From NCBI GenBank assembly GCA_016699715.1, contig CP065007.1:2987001-3051000 (forward strand): 64,000 bases of DNA. Reading direction: 5' to 3'. Of this stretch, positions 24,501 to 33,733 are shown piece by piece. Made by a program: the position numbers and the translations under genes. Each line of letters opens with the position of its first letter. Positions within the stretch are counted from its first letter, which is position 1. The notes beneath the pieces are model-generated. The model was given only the letters and a program-made list of their open reading frames with translations, was not told the origin of the DNA and did not search any database. This DNA is from Candidatus Competibacteraceae bacterium (GTDB lineage: Bacteria > Pseudomonadota > Gammaproteobacteria > Competibacterales > Competibacteraceae).

Positions 24501-26606
24501 GACGCGCTCGGCAAGGGAACGCTGCAAGCCGCGCCGCCCATCCTGGACGCCGTCCAGCATGCCCTGGACGGCCTGCACCGCATGCTGCGGGGTGGCGGCG
24601 AACCAGTGCCAGACGCGAGGAGCCTGATCGACGAGCTGCACGGTGTACTGGGCGGCAAACCAGTGACACCGCCCAAACCCCTTGCCGCCACCATCGCCGC
24701 CACCCGGGTCGCGGCGATGGCGCAGCCCACGGAAAAACTGGCCGCCGCCGCGCCCACCGACAGCATCCGCGTCAGCGCCGCGCTGCTCAATGCCCTGGTC
24801 AACCAGATGGGCGAAAGCAGTATTTTCCGCGCCCGGATCGATCAGGGCGTCAACGCGATGAGCTTCAACCTCAACGAGTTGGAGCAAACCGTCATCCGGT
24901 TGCGCCGGCAGGTTAGCCATCTCGCCACGCAAGCCGAAGCCCGCATTCAGTCGCGGCAGGATACGGGTGCCAAGGCGCACCAACTGGAATTCGATCCGCT
25001 GGAACTGGATCGTTTCACCGAGCTGCAGCAGCTCAGCCGCTCGCTGATGGAAATCGCCGACGACTTGGGCAACGTGGGCAATACCTTGGGCGAACAGACC
25101 CACGAGGTAAGCTCGCTGCTCGACCAGCAGGCCAAGGTCAACAAGGAAATCCAGCAAGGTTTGATGCGCACCGGCATGGTGCGGTTCGGCAGTATCGTCC
25201 CACGGCTGCGGCGAGTGGTGCGGCAGGCGGCCCAAGAGTTGGGTAAACGCGCCGAGCTGCTGGTCGGCGGCGAGGAAGCGGAAGTCGACCGCACCGTGCT
25301 GGAAAACATGGTCGCTCCGTTGGAACACATGCTGCGCAATTCGCTGGCGCATGGCATCGAGGCACCGGAACAACGCCGGACGGCCGGAAAATCCGAAATC
25401 GGCACCATTACTCTCAGCCTGCATCGGGAAGGCGCGGAACTGGTGCTGGAACTGGGCGACGACGGCGCCGGCCTCAATTTCGAAGCCATCCGCGCCAAGG
25501 GCGAGGAAAAAGGCTTTTTGCTGCCTGAGCAGCCAGCCAGTCAGGAAGAGCTGATCGCGCTGTTGCTGCGCCCTGGCTTTTCCACCGCCAAGGCGGTCAC
25601 CCAGATTTCCGGGCGTGGCGTCGGCATGGACGTGGTCAACGCGGCGATTCGGGCCATGCGCGGCGCCTTGCTGATCCAGACCGAACCGGGTCAGGGATCG
25701 CGCTTCATCGTTCGCCTGCCGTTTTCGCTGGCGGTGACCCAGGCGCTGTTGGCCAAGGCCGGCAACGCTACCTTCGCCATTCCTCTGCTCAGCATCGAAT
25801 TGGTGACCCGAATTCAGGAGCGCGCGTTCCAAGCTTATCTGACGGGCGAACAGGTACAGCACCAGCACAACGAGCGCGGTTACCCGATCCATAACCTGGG
25901 TATTCTGGCCGGTAGCGAACATATGCTACCGTTCGAGGAAGTCAAGGATCGCCGGCCACCGACCTTGCTGTTCCGCAGCGCCGAGGCCAGCGCCGCCCTG
26001 CAAGTCGAAGCCGTGCTGGGCAATCAGGAAATTATCGTCAAACCGGTCAGCCCTCAGTTCAATAACATGCCGGGTATTTCCGGAGCGACCGTGCTGGGTG
26101 ACGGTCGGGTGGTGGTGGTGCTGGATCTGGCGGCACTGGTGCGCAATATCGGCTCGCAACAGCAGAAGCAGGCGGAAAGCCGTGCCCTGCGGATGGCGCG
26201 TCAGGAAGCCCGGTTGGAGAAAATCAGCGTCATGGTCATCGACGACTCGATCACCATGCGCAAGGTCACCGCCCGCATCCTGGAACGTCATAACATTCAG
26301 GTGGTCACGGCCAAGGACGGTTTGGACGCGGTGGCGATGCTGCAGACCCAAGTGCCGGATCTGGCGATCCTCGACATCGAAATGCCACGCATGGACGGTT
26401 TCGAAGTGCTCGCCCATGTTCGCAATCAGGCACGCCTGCAGCAGATGCCCATCATCATGGTCACCTCGCGCGGCGGAGAGAAACACCGCGAGCGAGCGAT
26501 GAAACTGGGCGTCAACGACTACCTGACCAAGCCTTATCAGGAAGAACAGTTGATGCAGTCGATCCGCAAGATTCTCGGCGAGCACGCCTTGGAGCTGATT
26601 ACCTGA
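21600..26606 (+). CDS. chpA: Hybrid chemosensory histidine kinase ChpA/PilL
   Basis: A 1668-residue CheA-type kinase. After an N-terminal helical region (residues 1-340) come four HPt domains with phospho-His near residues 381, 594, 784 and 942 (HTLKGSGR or HTLKGSSR). Then follow a dimerisation helix region, an ATPase domain with N box (MLRNSLAHGIEAPE) and G boxes (DDGAGLNF, SGRGVGMDVV), a CheW-like domain, and a C-terminal receiver with VMVIDDS and Asp1592 (LAILDIEMPRMDG). Pseudomonas ChpA has more phosphotransfer sites, so this is a shorter variant. The ATG at 21600 has GGAGG 7 bases upstream. The frame overlapping the end of pilJ is not favoured. Confidence 0.95.
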   Translation: MASPDRDAGNPLTRLKDDLLLALSRIRPNLDPYREDGPDLASLEAMLGTIDRIHDPLAMLEHREAVVLLDEMRSTSLALMKGTFHLRDLAMLQQAAEHLIGYLNACLSPHDQRPDDKLLEMADTLRLARSSAPAADIDTDTDTDTDTDTEPAVDPMEAFTALHAIMDILKRLRQTVATELENAADQPESWAALQDDLRTLHQVLAERKWTRATAVLGRLNRLVEVLAAGAAEHYGPLVNGICAEILTGLGHCLEPLSGGGPAPKTILLAAEEQLAQMETLLNLPALTETSAFPPPCPVSGGPDTRQGVSEIDRIAPSTPEAATGVTGFETLLGLTDADPEFIEVFLEEARGELAAVREQLLRWQENLQDRDALAIIRRAFHTLKGSGRMVGATVIGDFAWEYEKLLNQILAGEVSASQTIISAIAAAVAALEPLVGETPPRGGELDALPVLVARAQTLAAGSEEAEIEEPVTAPPSFRVEPVTAPPSFRVEPVTAPPSFRVEPVTAPPSFRVEPVTAPPSLRVESVTAPPSLRVESVTTPPSERAAASAIDPEFMEVFLEEARGELAAVRENLVLWKRNLADRQALGSLRRAFHTLKGSGRVVGATAIGDFAWCFEDLLAHVLNNTASASMAMAELVEEAASALEPLIGEAPVTEEALAVLAALSARADTLLQGAPDEVVPPAVEPAKPAKPAKPAKPVEIEPPPVVVAPAGPIRIELPPPVAQAKPVAAELESGAPPAMDLELAQVFQYEATEILDASDAILQRLGSEPDQPGLLNDLRRGMHTLKGSSRMAGFMTVGDLAHAAESVLDVLGKAGGTTPVVLDILQQALDRLNRMLAEAGGGLEPAPATDLIGDLHRLAEAAAAGRPVEELPPTAPAASLEPTAAPEPSALKAMTELDQELAQVFQSEASEILDSSDAILQQLRGEPDSAELLNDLRREMHTLKGSSRMAGFMTVGDLAHAAESVLDALGKGTLQAAPPILDAVQHALDGLHRMLRGGGEPVPDARSLIDELHGVLGGKPVTPPKPLAATIAATRVAAMAQPTEKLAAAAPTDSIRVSAALLNALVNQMGESSIFRARIDQGVNAMSFNLNELEQTVIRLRRQVSHLATQAEARIQSRQDTGAKAHQLEFDPLELDRFTELQQLSRSLMEIADDLGNVGNTLGEQTHEVSSLLDQQAKVNKEIQQGLMRTGMVRFGSIVPRLRRVVRQAAQELGKRAELLVGGEEAEVDRTVLENMVAPLEHMLRNSLAHGIEAPEQRRTAGKSEIGTITLSLHREGAELVLELGDDGAGLNFEAIRAKGEEKGFLLPEQPASQEELIALLLRPGFSTAKAVTQISGRGVGMDVVNAAIRAMRGALLIQTEPGQGSRFIVRLPFSLAVTQALLAKAGNATFAIPLLSIELVTRIQERAFQAYLTGEQVQHQHNERGYPIHNLGILAGSEHMLPFEEVKDRRPPTLLFRSAEASAALQVEAVLGNQEIIVKPVSPQFNNMPGISGATVLGDGRVVVVLDLAALVRNIGSQQQKQAESRALRMARQEARLEKISVMVIDDSITMRKVTARILERHNIQVVTAKDGLDAVAMLQTQVPDLAILDIEMPRMDGFEVLAHVRNQARLQQMPIIMVTSRGGEKHRERAMKLGVNDYLTKPYQEEQLMQSIRKILGEHALELIT
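22011..22046. repeat. Hexanucleotide tandem repeat GATACC x6 in chpA
   Basis: Six perfect copies of GATACC encode a run of alternating Asp-Thr in the linker after the first helical region of ChpA. The repeat keeps the frame and may vary in copy number. Confidence 0.9.
23004..23234. repeat. 33-bp tandem repeat, seven units, in chpA
   Basis: Seven in-frame units of 33 bp start at 23004, 23037, 23070, 23103, 23136, 23169 and 23202. Units 1-4 are nearly identical and the later ones diverge. Each encodes an 11-residue Pro-rich peptide, PVTAPPSFRVE or a variant, in the linker between the first and second HPt domains. This looks like a minisatellite that expanded recently. Confidence 0.93.
23653..23690. 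repeat. 9-bp tandem repeat (Ala-Lys-Pro) in chpA
   Basis: Four copies of a 9-bp unit (AAACCGGCC) encode Lys-Pro-Ala repeats in the linker after HPt2 of ChpA. Confidence 0.85.
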
Positions 26607-26643
26607 GGCGCGTGGACCAAGTCCGGGCGCCTCCGCACCTTGC

Positions 26644-27132
26644 ATGGATACCGTAATGGAAGAAGCCTCCGCGAACCTGCGTTGCTTGTTGGTCGCCCTG
26701 CAAGGCGGCCAGGTTCTCCTGCCGAACAGCCTCGTGGTCGAAGTCCTGCCATTCGCCACGCCCTTGCGGATCGAATCGGCGCCGCACTGGGTGGTCGGCG
26801 CCATGTTGTGGCGGAATCTGACCACACCGCTCATCAGCCTGGGGCGACTGATTTTCCGGGTGACGCCCGAGGCCGATCTCAATTCCCGCATCATTATCCT
26901 GAATACCTTGGGCACCGACACCAAATTGCCGTATTTCGGCATCCTGGGCACCGCGGCGCCCAGGCCGCTTAACTTGGTGCGCCACGATATCAAGCTGGAC
27001 CCGGAGGTTTCGGCGGACGATCTGCGTCGACCGGGCGCTCTGTGTTGGGCGCGCTATCAGGACCAACCGATCATCATTCCGGATCTGGACGCCATCGAAG
27101 CGGTGCTGCAACCGCTGGTCCGCCGGGCCTGA
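26644..27132 (+). CDS. chpC: CheW-like protein ChpC
   Basis: A 162-residue CheW-domain protein: LRCLLVALQGGQVLLPNSLVVEVLPF, then VGAMLWRNLTTPLISLGRLIF. The second adaptor of the Pil-Chp cluster, it follows chpA by 37 bases. In Pseudomonas the methylesterase gene chpB lies between chpA and chpC but is absent here. Its start could be the first ATG (26644) or the Met at residue 5. Confidence 0.85.
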   Translation: MDTVMEEASANLRCLLVALQGGQVLLPNSLVVEVLPFATPLRIESAPHWVVGAMLWRNLTTPLISLGRLIFRVTPEADLNSRIIILNTLGTDTKLPYFGILGTAAPRPLNLVRHDIKLDPEVSADDLRRPGALCWARYQDQPIIIPDLDAIEAVLQPLVRRA

Positions 27133-27161
27133 CCGGTGCGGAACCCGCGTCCAACGCACCT

Positions 27162-30100
27162 ATGCGGCTAAGCAAGATCAAGCTGGCGGGGTTCAAGTCG
27201 TTCGTGGACCCCACCGTATTGCATTTGCCCGGCAACCTGCTGGGCGTTGTCGGTCCCAACGGTTGCGGCAAGTCCAACATCATCGACGCGGTGCGCTGGG
27301 TGATGGGGGAAAGCTCGGCCCGCAGCCTGCGCGGCGAGAGCATGAGCGATGTGATCTTCAACGGCTCGGCCAGTCGCAAACCGGTCGGACAGGCCGCCGT
27401 CGAGCTGGTGTTCGACAACAGCCAGGGCCGTCTGGGTGGCCCTTGGGCCAGCTACGGCGAGATCGCGATCAAGCGGCTGGTCGGCCGCGATGGCCAATCC
27501 AGCTACTTCCTCAACGGCACGCGCTGCCGCCGCCGGGACATCGCCGATATCTTCCTCGGCACCGGATTGGGGCCGCGCAGCTATGCCATTATCGAACAGG
27601 GCATGATTTCGCGGGTAATCGAATCCAAACCCGACGAACTGCGCATCTTCCTGGAAGAAGCGGCCGGCATTTCCAAGTACAAGGAGCGCCGCCGCGAGAC
27701 CGAAACCCGGATCCGCCACACCCGCGAAAACCTCGACCGGCTCACCGACGTGCGCGAGGAGTTGGGCCGGCAGCTGCACCATTTGCAGCGGCAGGCTCGG
27801 GCCGCCGAGCAGTATCGCGACTATCGCGCCGAGGAACGCCGGTTGCGCGCCGAATTGCTGGCGCTGCGCTGGCGCAACCTGCAAGCCGACAGCCGCGACC
27901 GCGAACACGCGCTGCGCCGGGAGGAAATCGCGTTGGAAGCGCTGCTGGCCGAGCAGCGCCAACTGGAAGCCCAGTTGGAAAGCGGCCGCGCCCGGCGCCT
28001 GGAGTTGAATGATGCGTTCAATGACCGTCAAGGCCGTTATTACCAGGCCGGCGCGGAAATCAGCCGGCTCGAACAGGCGTTGCAACACCAACGCGAGCTG
28101 AGCCAGCGGCGCCAAGAGGAATGGGACCAGGTCGCGGCGGCGCTGGCGCAGGTGGACGAACAGTGGCGGCTGGATCGGGAGCAGCGGGACGAACTGGTGA
28201 CGGCGCTGACCGCCGCTGAGCCGGAACTGACGCGGCGGCTGACCGACGAAACCGACGCCGACGCCGCGCTGACCACCGTCGAGGCCGCGCTGCGCGAGAG
28301 GCAAGCAGCCTGGGAAACCTTCAATCGACGCCATGGCGAAGTGCTGCGGCAGGCCGAAGTGGAACGGACCCGGATCGAACATCTGGAGCGGCAACTGCTA
28401 CAGAACGAGCGGCGGCTGGAGCGGTTGCGGCTCGAATGGGAGCAACTGGCCGAGACCGACCTGCACGTGGAACTCGCTGAACTCCGCTCGGCCGAACAAG
28501 CGGCCGCCGCCGATCTGAAACGCCGTCAGGAGCAACAGGCGCGGGTCGAGGCCGACTTGAGCGCCAACCGCGAAACCCAGCAACAGGCCGAACCGCCGCT
28601 GCGGGAATTGCAGGAGCGGCTGCTGGCCGGACGCGGCCGGCTGGCCTCGCTGCAAACCTTGCAGGAAGCGGCGCTGGGCCGGCATGAAAGCGGGCCGGAT
28701 ACCTGGCTGCGCGCCCAGGGACTGGCCGAGGCGCCGCGACTGGCGGAACGATTGGAAGTGGAACCCGGCTGGGAAGCGGCGGTGGAAACGGTGCTGGCCG
28801 GCTGGCTGGATGCAGTCTGCCTGCCGAACCTGGACCCGCTGGCGCACGCCGCCGCCGAACTGCCGCAAGGCCGGTTGACTCTGTTGGAAACCTTCCCGGC
28901 CGAACTCGGGGACGAAGCGCCGCCGGAGGGCTTGGCCGCGCGAGTGCGCGCGCCGTGGCCGCTTGCTGGTCTACTTGGGGTCGATACCGCCACCACGCTG
29001 ACGGAGGCCCTGGCGCGGCGCGCGGGGCTGCGCGACGGCGAGGCCCTGGTGACGCCGGATGGCGTACTATGCGGGCGTCGCTGGCTGCGGCTGGCGCGCG
29101 GGGAAGGTGACGGAGTGCTGGCGCGCGAGCGGGAAATCCACCGGCTCGTCGCCGCGCTCGAGACAGACGCGATGGCATTGGAACGGCAAACCGCGCGGAT
29201 CGAGCAACTCCGCGCCCGGCAGCGCGAACTCGAGCGCGAGCGCCGCGATCTCCAGCAGGCCGTCAATCAAGACCATCGCGACCATGCTCGCTTGCAGGGA
29301 GAATGCAACACCGTGCAGGCACGCTGGGAGCAAGCCCGTGCCCGCCGCGCCGCGCTGACCGAGGAACTCACCGAACTGGATTTTCAGTGTGAACAGGGTC
29401 GGGAGGGGGTGCAACTGGCTCGACTGCGGCTGGAAGAGGCGCTGTTGGCACTGGAGAAGCTGCGGGGCGAACAGATGGAGCTGCATGAGGGTCAGGAACG
29501 GCTGCGCGAACAGTTCCAACAGCACCGCATCCGGGCGGATACCGCCCGCCAGGCGGCGGCCCGCCAGACGGCGGCCATCGAAACCCTACGGGTGCGGGCG
29601 AGTGCCGCCGGCCAGGCCATGGACAGGCTGGACATCCAGCGGCAACAATTGCAGGCACGGCGGGCGCGGTTGGTCGAGGAACGCGCCGGCGACGATAGCG
29701 CGGCACGAGTCACCATCAAGGAGGAACTGGAGGGCTGGCTGGAAACCCGGCTCACGGTCGAGGCGGAACTACGCGAGGCCCGCCACGCTCTCGAAGCCCA
29801 GGACGCGGCATTGGAAGCCGGCGAGCAATCCCGTACCCACCGCGAGCGGCAGGCCGCAACCCAGCGCCAGCGGATCGAGGAGCAACGGTTGGCACTGGGC
29901 GAGGCACGGGTACACCGACAGAATCTGCGCGAGCAATTGCAGGAGCTGGCCGCCGAACCGGAAACGGTGCTGCCCGCCCTGCCGGAAGCCGCGGCCGAAA
30001 ATGACTGGCTGGCGCGGCTGGAACAGGTGGAGCGACGCATCCGGCGGCTGGGTCCCATCAATTTGGCGGCCATCGAGGAGTTTGCCCAATTGTCCGAGCG

Positions 30101-30665
30101 CAAACAGTACCTCGATGCCCAGAACGCCGATCTGCTGGAGGCGCTGACCACTCTGGAAAACGCCATTCGCAAAATTGACCGCGAGACCCGCGCCCGCTTC
30201 CAGGACACCTTCGAACGGGTCAACGCTGGCTTAAGCGAATTGTTTCCCCGGCTGTTCGGCGGCGGCCAAGCCCATCTGGAACTGACCGGCGAGGATGTAC
30301 TGGACGCCGGCGTGGCGATCATGGCCAAACCACCGGGCAAGCGGGTCGGGTCGATCAGCCTGCTGTCCGGCGGCGAAAAGGCACTGACCGCGGTCGCCCT
30401 GGTATTCGCCATTTTTCAGCTCAACCCGGCTCCATTTTGCCTGTTGGACGAGGTGGACGCACCGCTGGACGAAGCCAATGTCGGCCGGTTCGGCGCGCTG
30501 GTCCGTGATATGTCGATGCGGGTACAGTTCGTTTTCATTACCCATAACAAGGCGACCATGGAGATCGCCGAGTACCTGGCCGGTGTGACCATGCAGGAGC
30601 CTGGGGTGTCGCGGCTGGTCGCGGTCGATGTCGCGGCGGCGGCGCGACTGGCGGTGGCCGGCTAG
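27162..30665 (+). CDS. smc: Chromosome segregation protein SMC
   Basis: A 1167-residue SMC ATPase. Walker A GPNGCGKSN is at about residues 32-40. Two long coiled coils flank a hinge near residues 510-650. The C-terminal head has the signature LSGGEKALTAVALVFAIF and Walker B CLLDEVDAPLDEAN. With ScpA and ScpB, encoded at 38530-39927, it forms bacterial condensin, which is loaded at ParB-parS sites. Possible parS sites occur at the right end of this window. The ATG at 27162 is the family-consistent start (MRLSKIKLAGFKSF), 29 bases after chpC. Confidence 0.97.
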   Translation: MRLSKIKLAGFKSFVDPTVLHLPGNLLGVVGPNGCGKSNIIDAVRWVMGESSARSLRGESMSDVIFNGSASRKPVGQAAVELVFDNSQGRLGGPWASYGEIAIKRLVGRDGQSSYFLNGTRCRRRDIADIFLGTGLGPRSYAIIEQGMISRVIESKPDELRIFLEEAAGISKYKERRRETETRIRHTRENLDRLTDVREELGRQLHHLQRQARAAEQYRDYRAEERRLRAELLALRWRNLQADSRDREHALRREEIALEALLAEQRQLEAQLESGRARRLELNDAFNDRQGRYYQAGAEISRLEQALQHQRELSQRRQEEWDQVAAALAQVDEQWRLDREQRDELVTALTAAEPELTRRLTDETDADAALTTVEAALRERQAAWETFNRRHGEVLRQAEVERTRIEHLERQLLQNERRLERLRLEWEQLAETDLHVELAELRSAEQAAAADLKRRQEQQARVEADLSANRETQQQAEPPLRELQERLLAGRGRLASLQTLQEAALGRHESGPDTWLRAQGLAEAPRLAERLEVEPGWEAAVETVLAGWLDAVCLPNLDPLAHAAAELPQGRLTLLETFPAELGDEAPPEGLAARVRAPWPLAGLLGVDTATTLTEALARRAGLRDGEALVTPDGVLCGRRWLRLARGEGDGVLAREREIHRLVAALETDAMALERQTARIEQLRARQRELERERRDLQQAVNQDHRDHARLQGECNTVQARWEQARARRAALTEELTELDFQCEQGREGVQLARLRLEEALLALEKLRGEQMELHEGQERLREQFQQHRIRADTARQAAARQTAAIETLRVRASAAGQAMDRLDIQRQQLQARRARLVEERAGDDSAARVTIKEELEGWLETRLTVEAELREARHALEAQDAALEAGEQSRTHRERQAATQRQRIEEQRLALGEARVHRQNLREQLQELAAEPETVLPALPEAAAENDWLARLEQVERRIRRLGPINLAAIEEFAQLSERKQYLDAQNADLLEALTTLENAIRKIDRETRARFQDTFERVNAGLSELFPRLFGGGQAHLELTGEDVLDAGVAIMAKPPGKRVGSISLLSGGEKALTAVALVFAIFQLNPAPFCLLDEVDAPLDEANVGRFGALVRDMSMRVQFVFITHNKATMEIAEYLAGVTMQEPGVSRLVAVDVAAAARLAVAG

Positions 30666-30786
30666 CCGCTCTCGACGCGCGGGTCGCGTCCGGGCTGGAC
30701 GCGGTGGATGTCATTTGTGAAAGCCTAGGGATTACAGTATAAACGATGGTTGCAACCCCCAGTCCGCCGATGGCGGCAATGGAGGT

Positions 30787-30817
30787 TTGACACTGCGATC
30801 TCTTATCGCGACATAAT
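30787..30817 (+). promoter_or_regulatory. Possible zipA promoter
   Basis: TTGACA at 30787-30792 is a consensus -35. The best -10 is CATAAT at 30812-30817, with 19-base spacing, slightly too long. It lies 40 bases before the zipA start in the 191-bp gap after smc. Confidence 0.4.
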
Positions 30818-30856
30818 CTCATTATTGCGACAGACGCAATCTGAGGCTTTCGATTG

Positions 30857-31687
30857 ATGGAATTGGACAAAACACAATTACAGTGGTTGCTGGCGGGCAT
30901 TGGGGCTGTCGTCGTTATCCTGATTTACCTCTGGGGCATCCGCTCGCATCTGAGGGAAGAAATCGGCATCCGCCGGTCTCGGACTTCCAAGGAACCGGTA
31001 CTGGGCGACACGCAAGAGCCACCGCCGGATGAAGAGGCCGACGGGTATGTTTTTGGCGAGCTGGGCCGCATCACCCCTGATCACCATCTGGCCGACAAGG
31101 TACTGGTGGATGTGGAAATCCGGCCCATCAATCGCCAGGAGCCCACTGCCTCGGTCGGGACGGATGCGCCGGTTGACGATAGCGAAGCGCGCCCGCCCAC
31201 CGCGCTAGCGCCCCCGCCGCGGGAGTCGCGGCAGGAATCCACCGCGCCGCGCTCGCCAAAAATGACATTGGTGCTGACCGTGATGGCGGCGCGCCACCAA
31301 CTCTTTCACGGCCCCAAGATACAGGCCGTGGCCGAGGCGCTACGATTTCGTTTAAATCCCGAAGGGCTGTACGAACTGTTCCCGGAGACGGAAGCCGCCG
31401 ATGTCCCGATCCTTGGTCTCGCCCATCTGCGCAAGCCCGGCTCGTTCAAGCCGAAAACCTTGCAAGAGCTGCATACGCCGGGCCTGCTGCTCTTCATGAA
31501 GCTACCCGGCCCGCTCGAGGAAATGAAGGCGCTGGAACTGCTGGTGATCACCGCCGACCAACTGGCGCAAAAATTGGGCGGGCTGATCTGTGACGAGCAA
31601 CGCAACCGGATGACCAATCAGGCCCTCACGCGCTTGCGCGACGAAGTCGCCGAGCTGGAGCGGCAGCGGCAAGCACAGCCGCTCTGA
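30857..31687 (+). CDS. zipA: Cell division protein ZipA
   Basis: A 276-residue protein that tethers FtsZ to the inner membrane. An N-terminal transmembrane helix (WLLAGIGAVVVILIYLWGI) is followed by a charged and Pro-rich linker. The C-terminal FtsZ-binding domain (TLVLTVMAARHQLFHGPKI, then FKPKTLQELHTPGLLLFMKLPGP) spans about residues 135-270. The ATG at 30857 follows GAGG. The gene sits between smc and ligA as in Pseudomonas. Confidence 0.93.
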   Translation: MELDKTQLQWLLAGIGAVVVILIYLWGIRSHLREEIGIRRSRTSKEPVLGDTQEPPPDEEADGYVFGELGRITPDHHLADKVLVDVEIRPINRQEPTASVGTDAPVDDSEARPPTALAPPPRESRQESTAPRSPKMTLVLTVMAARHQLFHGPKIQAVAEALRFRLNPEGLYELFPETEAADVPILGLAHLRKPGSFKPKTLQELHTPGLLLFMKLPGPLEEMKALELLVITADQLAQKLGGLICDEQRNRMTNQALTRLRDEVAELERQRQAQPL

Positions 31688-31702
31688 TGGCGCGAGAGCG
31701 AC

Positions 31703-33733
31703 ATGGCGCTTTTCACCGATCCGCAACATCGGGCCGCCTGGTTGCGCGAGCGGCTCAACTGGCATGGCTACCGCTACTACGTGCTGGACGATCCGGAAAT
31801 TCCCGACGCCGAGTACGACCGGCTGTTTCGAGAACTCCAGGAGTTGGAAGTCGCCCATCCGGAGTTGAGCGCCGCCGATTCTCCGACCCGGCGGGTGGGT
31901 GGCAAACCGCTGGCTGCATTCGTACCGGTGCGGCATCGGGTACCGATGCTGTCCATCCGTACCGAAACCGACACCGGCCCGGACGGCGCGGCGGCCTTTG
32001 ATGCCCAGGTACGGCGCGAGCTGCACCTGGGCGATGATGCGGAACCGGTCGAGTACGCCTGCGAGTTGAAATTCGACGGCCTGGCCATCAGCCTGCGCTA
32101 TGAACAGGGCGTACTGGTGCTGGCGGCCACCCGCGGCGATGGCGAGACTGGCGAGGACGTCACTCAGAATGTGCGCACCATCAAGGCCGTGCCGCTCCGG
32201 CTGCAAGGCGCCGCGCCCGAGGTCTTGGAAGTACGCGGTGAAGCGTACATGAGCCGCGCGGATTTCGAACGCTACAACGCCCGGCAGCGCGCCGCCGGGT
32301 TACCCACCCTGGTCAATCCCCGCAACGGCGCGGCGGGCAGCATCCGGCAACTCGACCCGAATCTGGCCGCGAAACGGCCGCTGTCTTTTTTTGCCTACGG
32401 GTTGGGCGAGGTGCAAGCTTGGGATATCCCGACCACGCATGGCGCGATGCTTGACGCACTGGCCGCGCTGGGATTGCCCGTGTGTGAAAAACGTGTGGTG
32501 ACGCGGGGCGCGGACGGCCTGATCGCGTTTCACCGGGCCATCGCCGAGCAACGCGACTCGTTAGCCTTCGATATCGACGGCGTGGTGTACAAGGTCAACC
32601 ACCTTGGCTGGCAACGGCAACTGGGTTTTCGCACCCGCGAACCGCGCTGGGCGGTGGCACACAAATTTCCGGCTCAGGAAGAGCTGACCGTGGTCGAGGC
32701 CATTGAGCTACAGGTTGGCCGCACCGGCGCGATCACCCCGGTGGCGCGGCTCAAACCGGTGTTTGTCGGTGGCGTCACCGTCACCAATGCGACGCTGCAC
32801 AACGCCGATGAGGTGGCGCGCAAGGACGTGCGGGTAGGCGATACCGTCATCGTGCGCCGGGCTGGCGACGTCATTCCCGAAATTGTCGGCGTGGTGCTGG
32901 AGCGCCGGCCGCCCGACACGCAACCATTCGCGATGCCAGCCATCTGCCCGGTATGCGGGTCGCGGATTATCCGCCCGGAAGGAGAAGCGGTCGCTCGCTG
33001 CGCTGGCGGTCTGTATTGCCGTGCCCAGCGCAAGGAGGCGATCCGTCATTTCGCCTCGCGCCGGGCGATGGATATCGACGGACTGGGCGACAAGTTGGTG
33101 GAGCAACTGATCGAGCGGGACCTGGTGCATGATCCCGCCGATTTGTACGCGCTCGATGCGACGATGCTGGCCGGTCTGGAACGGATGGGCACCAAATCCG
33201 CCACCAATCTGATCGAAGCACTGGAACTCAGCAAGGTCACCTCGCTGGAACGATTCCTGTATTCGTTGGGAATCCGTGAGGTTGGGGAAGCCACGGCGCG
33301 GGCTTTGGCGCGGCATTTGGGTACGCTGGAAGCACTGCTGGCGGCCGATGAAACCCGTTTGCTGCAAGTGCCAGACGTCGGTCCGGTGATTGCCGCCGCC
33401 ATTCTTGCCTTCTTTCAGGAGCCTCACAACCAGGAAGTACTGGCTCGGTTACTGGCCGCTGGGGTACGGTGGCCAGCGCCGGTCGCGCAAACCAGTGCCG
33501 GGGAATCCCTGGCGGGCAAAAGCTTCGTGCTGACCGGTGCCTTGGAGTCGCTAACTCGCGATCAGGCATCCGAACGATTGCGGGCGCTGGGCGCCAAGGT
33601 GGCGGGCAGCGTGTCGAAGAAAACCGATTACGTGGTGGCGGGTCACGACGCCGGTTCCAAATTGGACAAGGCGCGGGAATTGGGGGTGCGGGTGCTGGAT
33701 GAGGTGGGGCTGCTGGAGCTGCTGGAGAGATAG
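31703..33733 (+). CDS. ligA: NAD-dependent DNA ligase LigA
   Basis: A 676-residue replicative ligase. The adenylation motif CELKFDGLAIS contains the active Lys123. Domain Ia (HGYRYYVLDDPEIPDAEYDRL), the four-Cys zinc finger (CPVCGS ... C ... C, near residues 415-440), the helix-hairpin-helix repeats and a C-terminal BRCT domain (SLAGKSFVLTGALE) are all present. The segment after PMLS is IRTETDT rather than the more common LDNAF. It starts 15 bases after zipA. The stop lies inside a perfect 14-bp hairpin. Confidence 0.96.
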   Translation: MALFTDPQHRAAWLRERLNWHGYRYYVLDDPEIPDAEYDRLFRELQELEVAHPELSAADSPTRRVGGKPLAAFVPVRHRVPMLSIRTETDTGPDGAAAFDAQVRRELHLGDDAEPVEYACELKFDGLAISLRYEQGVLVLAATRGDGETGEDVTQNVRTIKAVPLRLQGAAPEVLEVRGEAYMSRADFERYNARQRAAGLPTLVNPRNGAAGSIRQLDPNLAAKRPLSFFAYGLGEVQAWDIPTTHGAMLDALAALGLPVCEKRVVTRGADGLIAFHRAIAEQRDSLAFDIDGVVYKVNHLGWQRQLGFRTREPRWAVAHKFPAQEELTVVEAIELQVGRTGAITPVARLKPVFVGGVTVTNATLHNADEVARKDVRVGDTVIVRRAGDVIPEIVGVVLERRPPDTQPFAMPAICPVCGSRIIRPEGEAVARCAGGLYCRAQRKEAIRHFASRRAMDIDGLGDKLVEQLIERDLVHDPADLYALDATMLAGLERMGTKSATNLIEALELSKVTSLERFLYSLGIREVGEATARALARHLGTLEALLAADETRLLQVPDVGPVIAAAILAFFQEPHNQEVLARLLAAGVRWPAPVAQTSAGESLAGKSFVLTGALESLTRDQASERLRALGAKVAGSVSKKTDYVVAGHDAGSKLDKARELGVRVLDEVGLLELLER

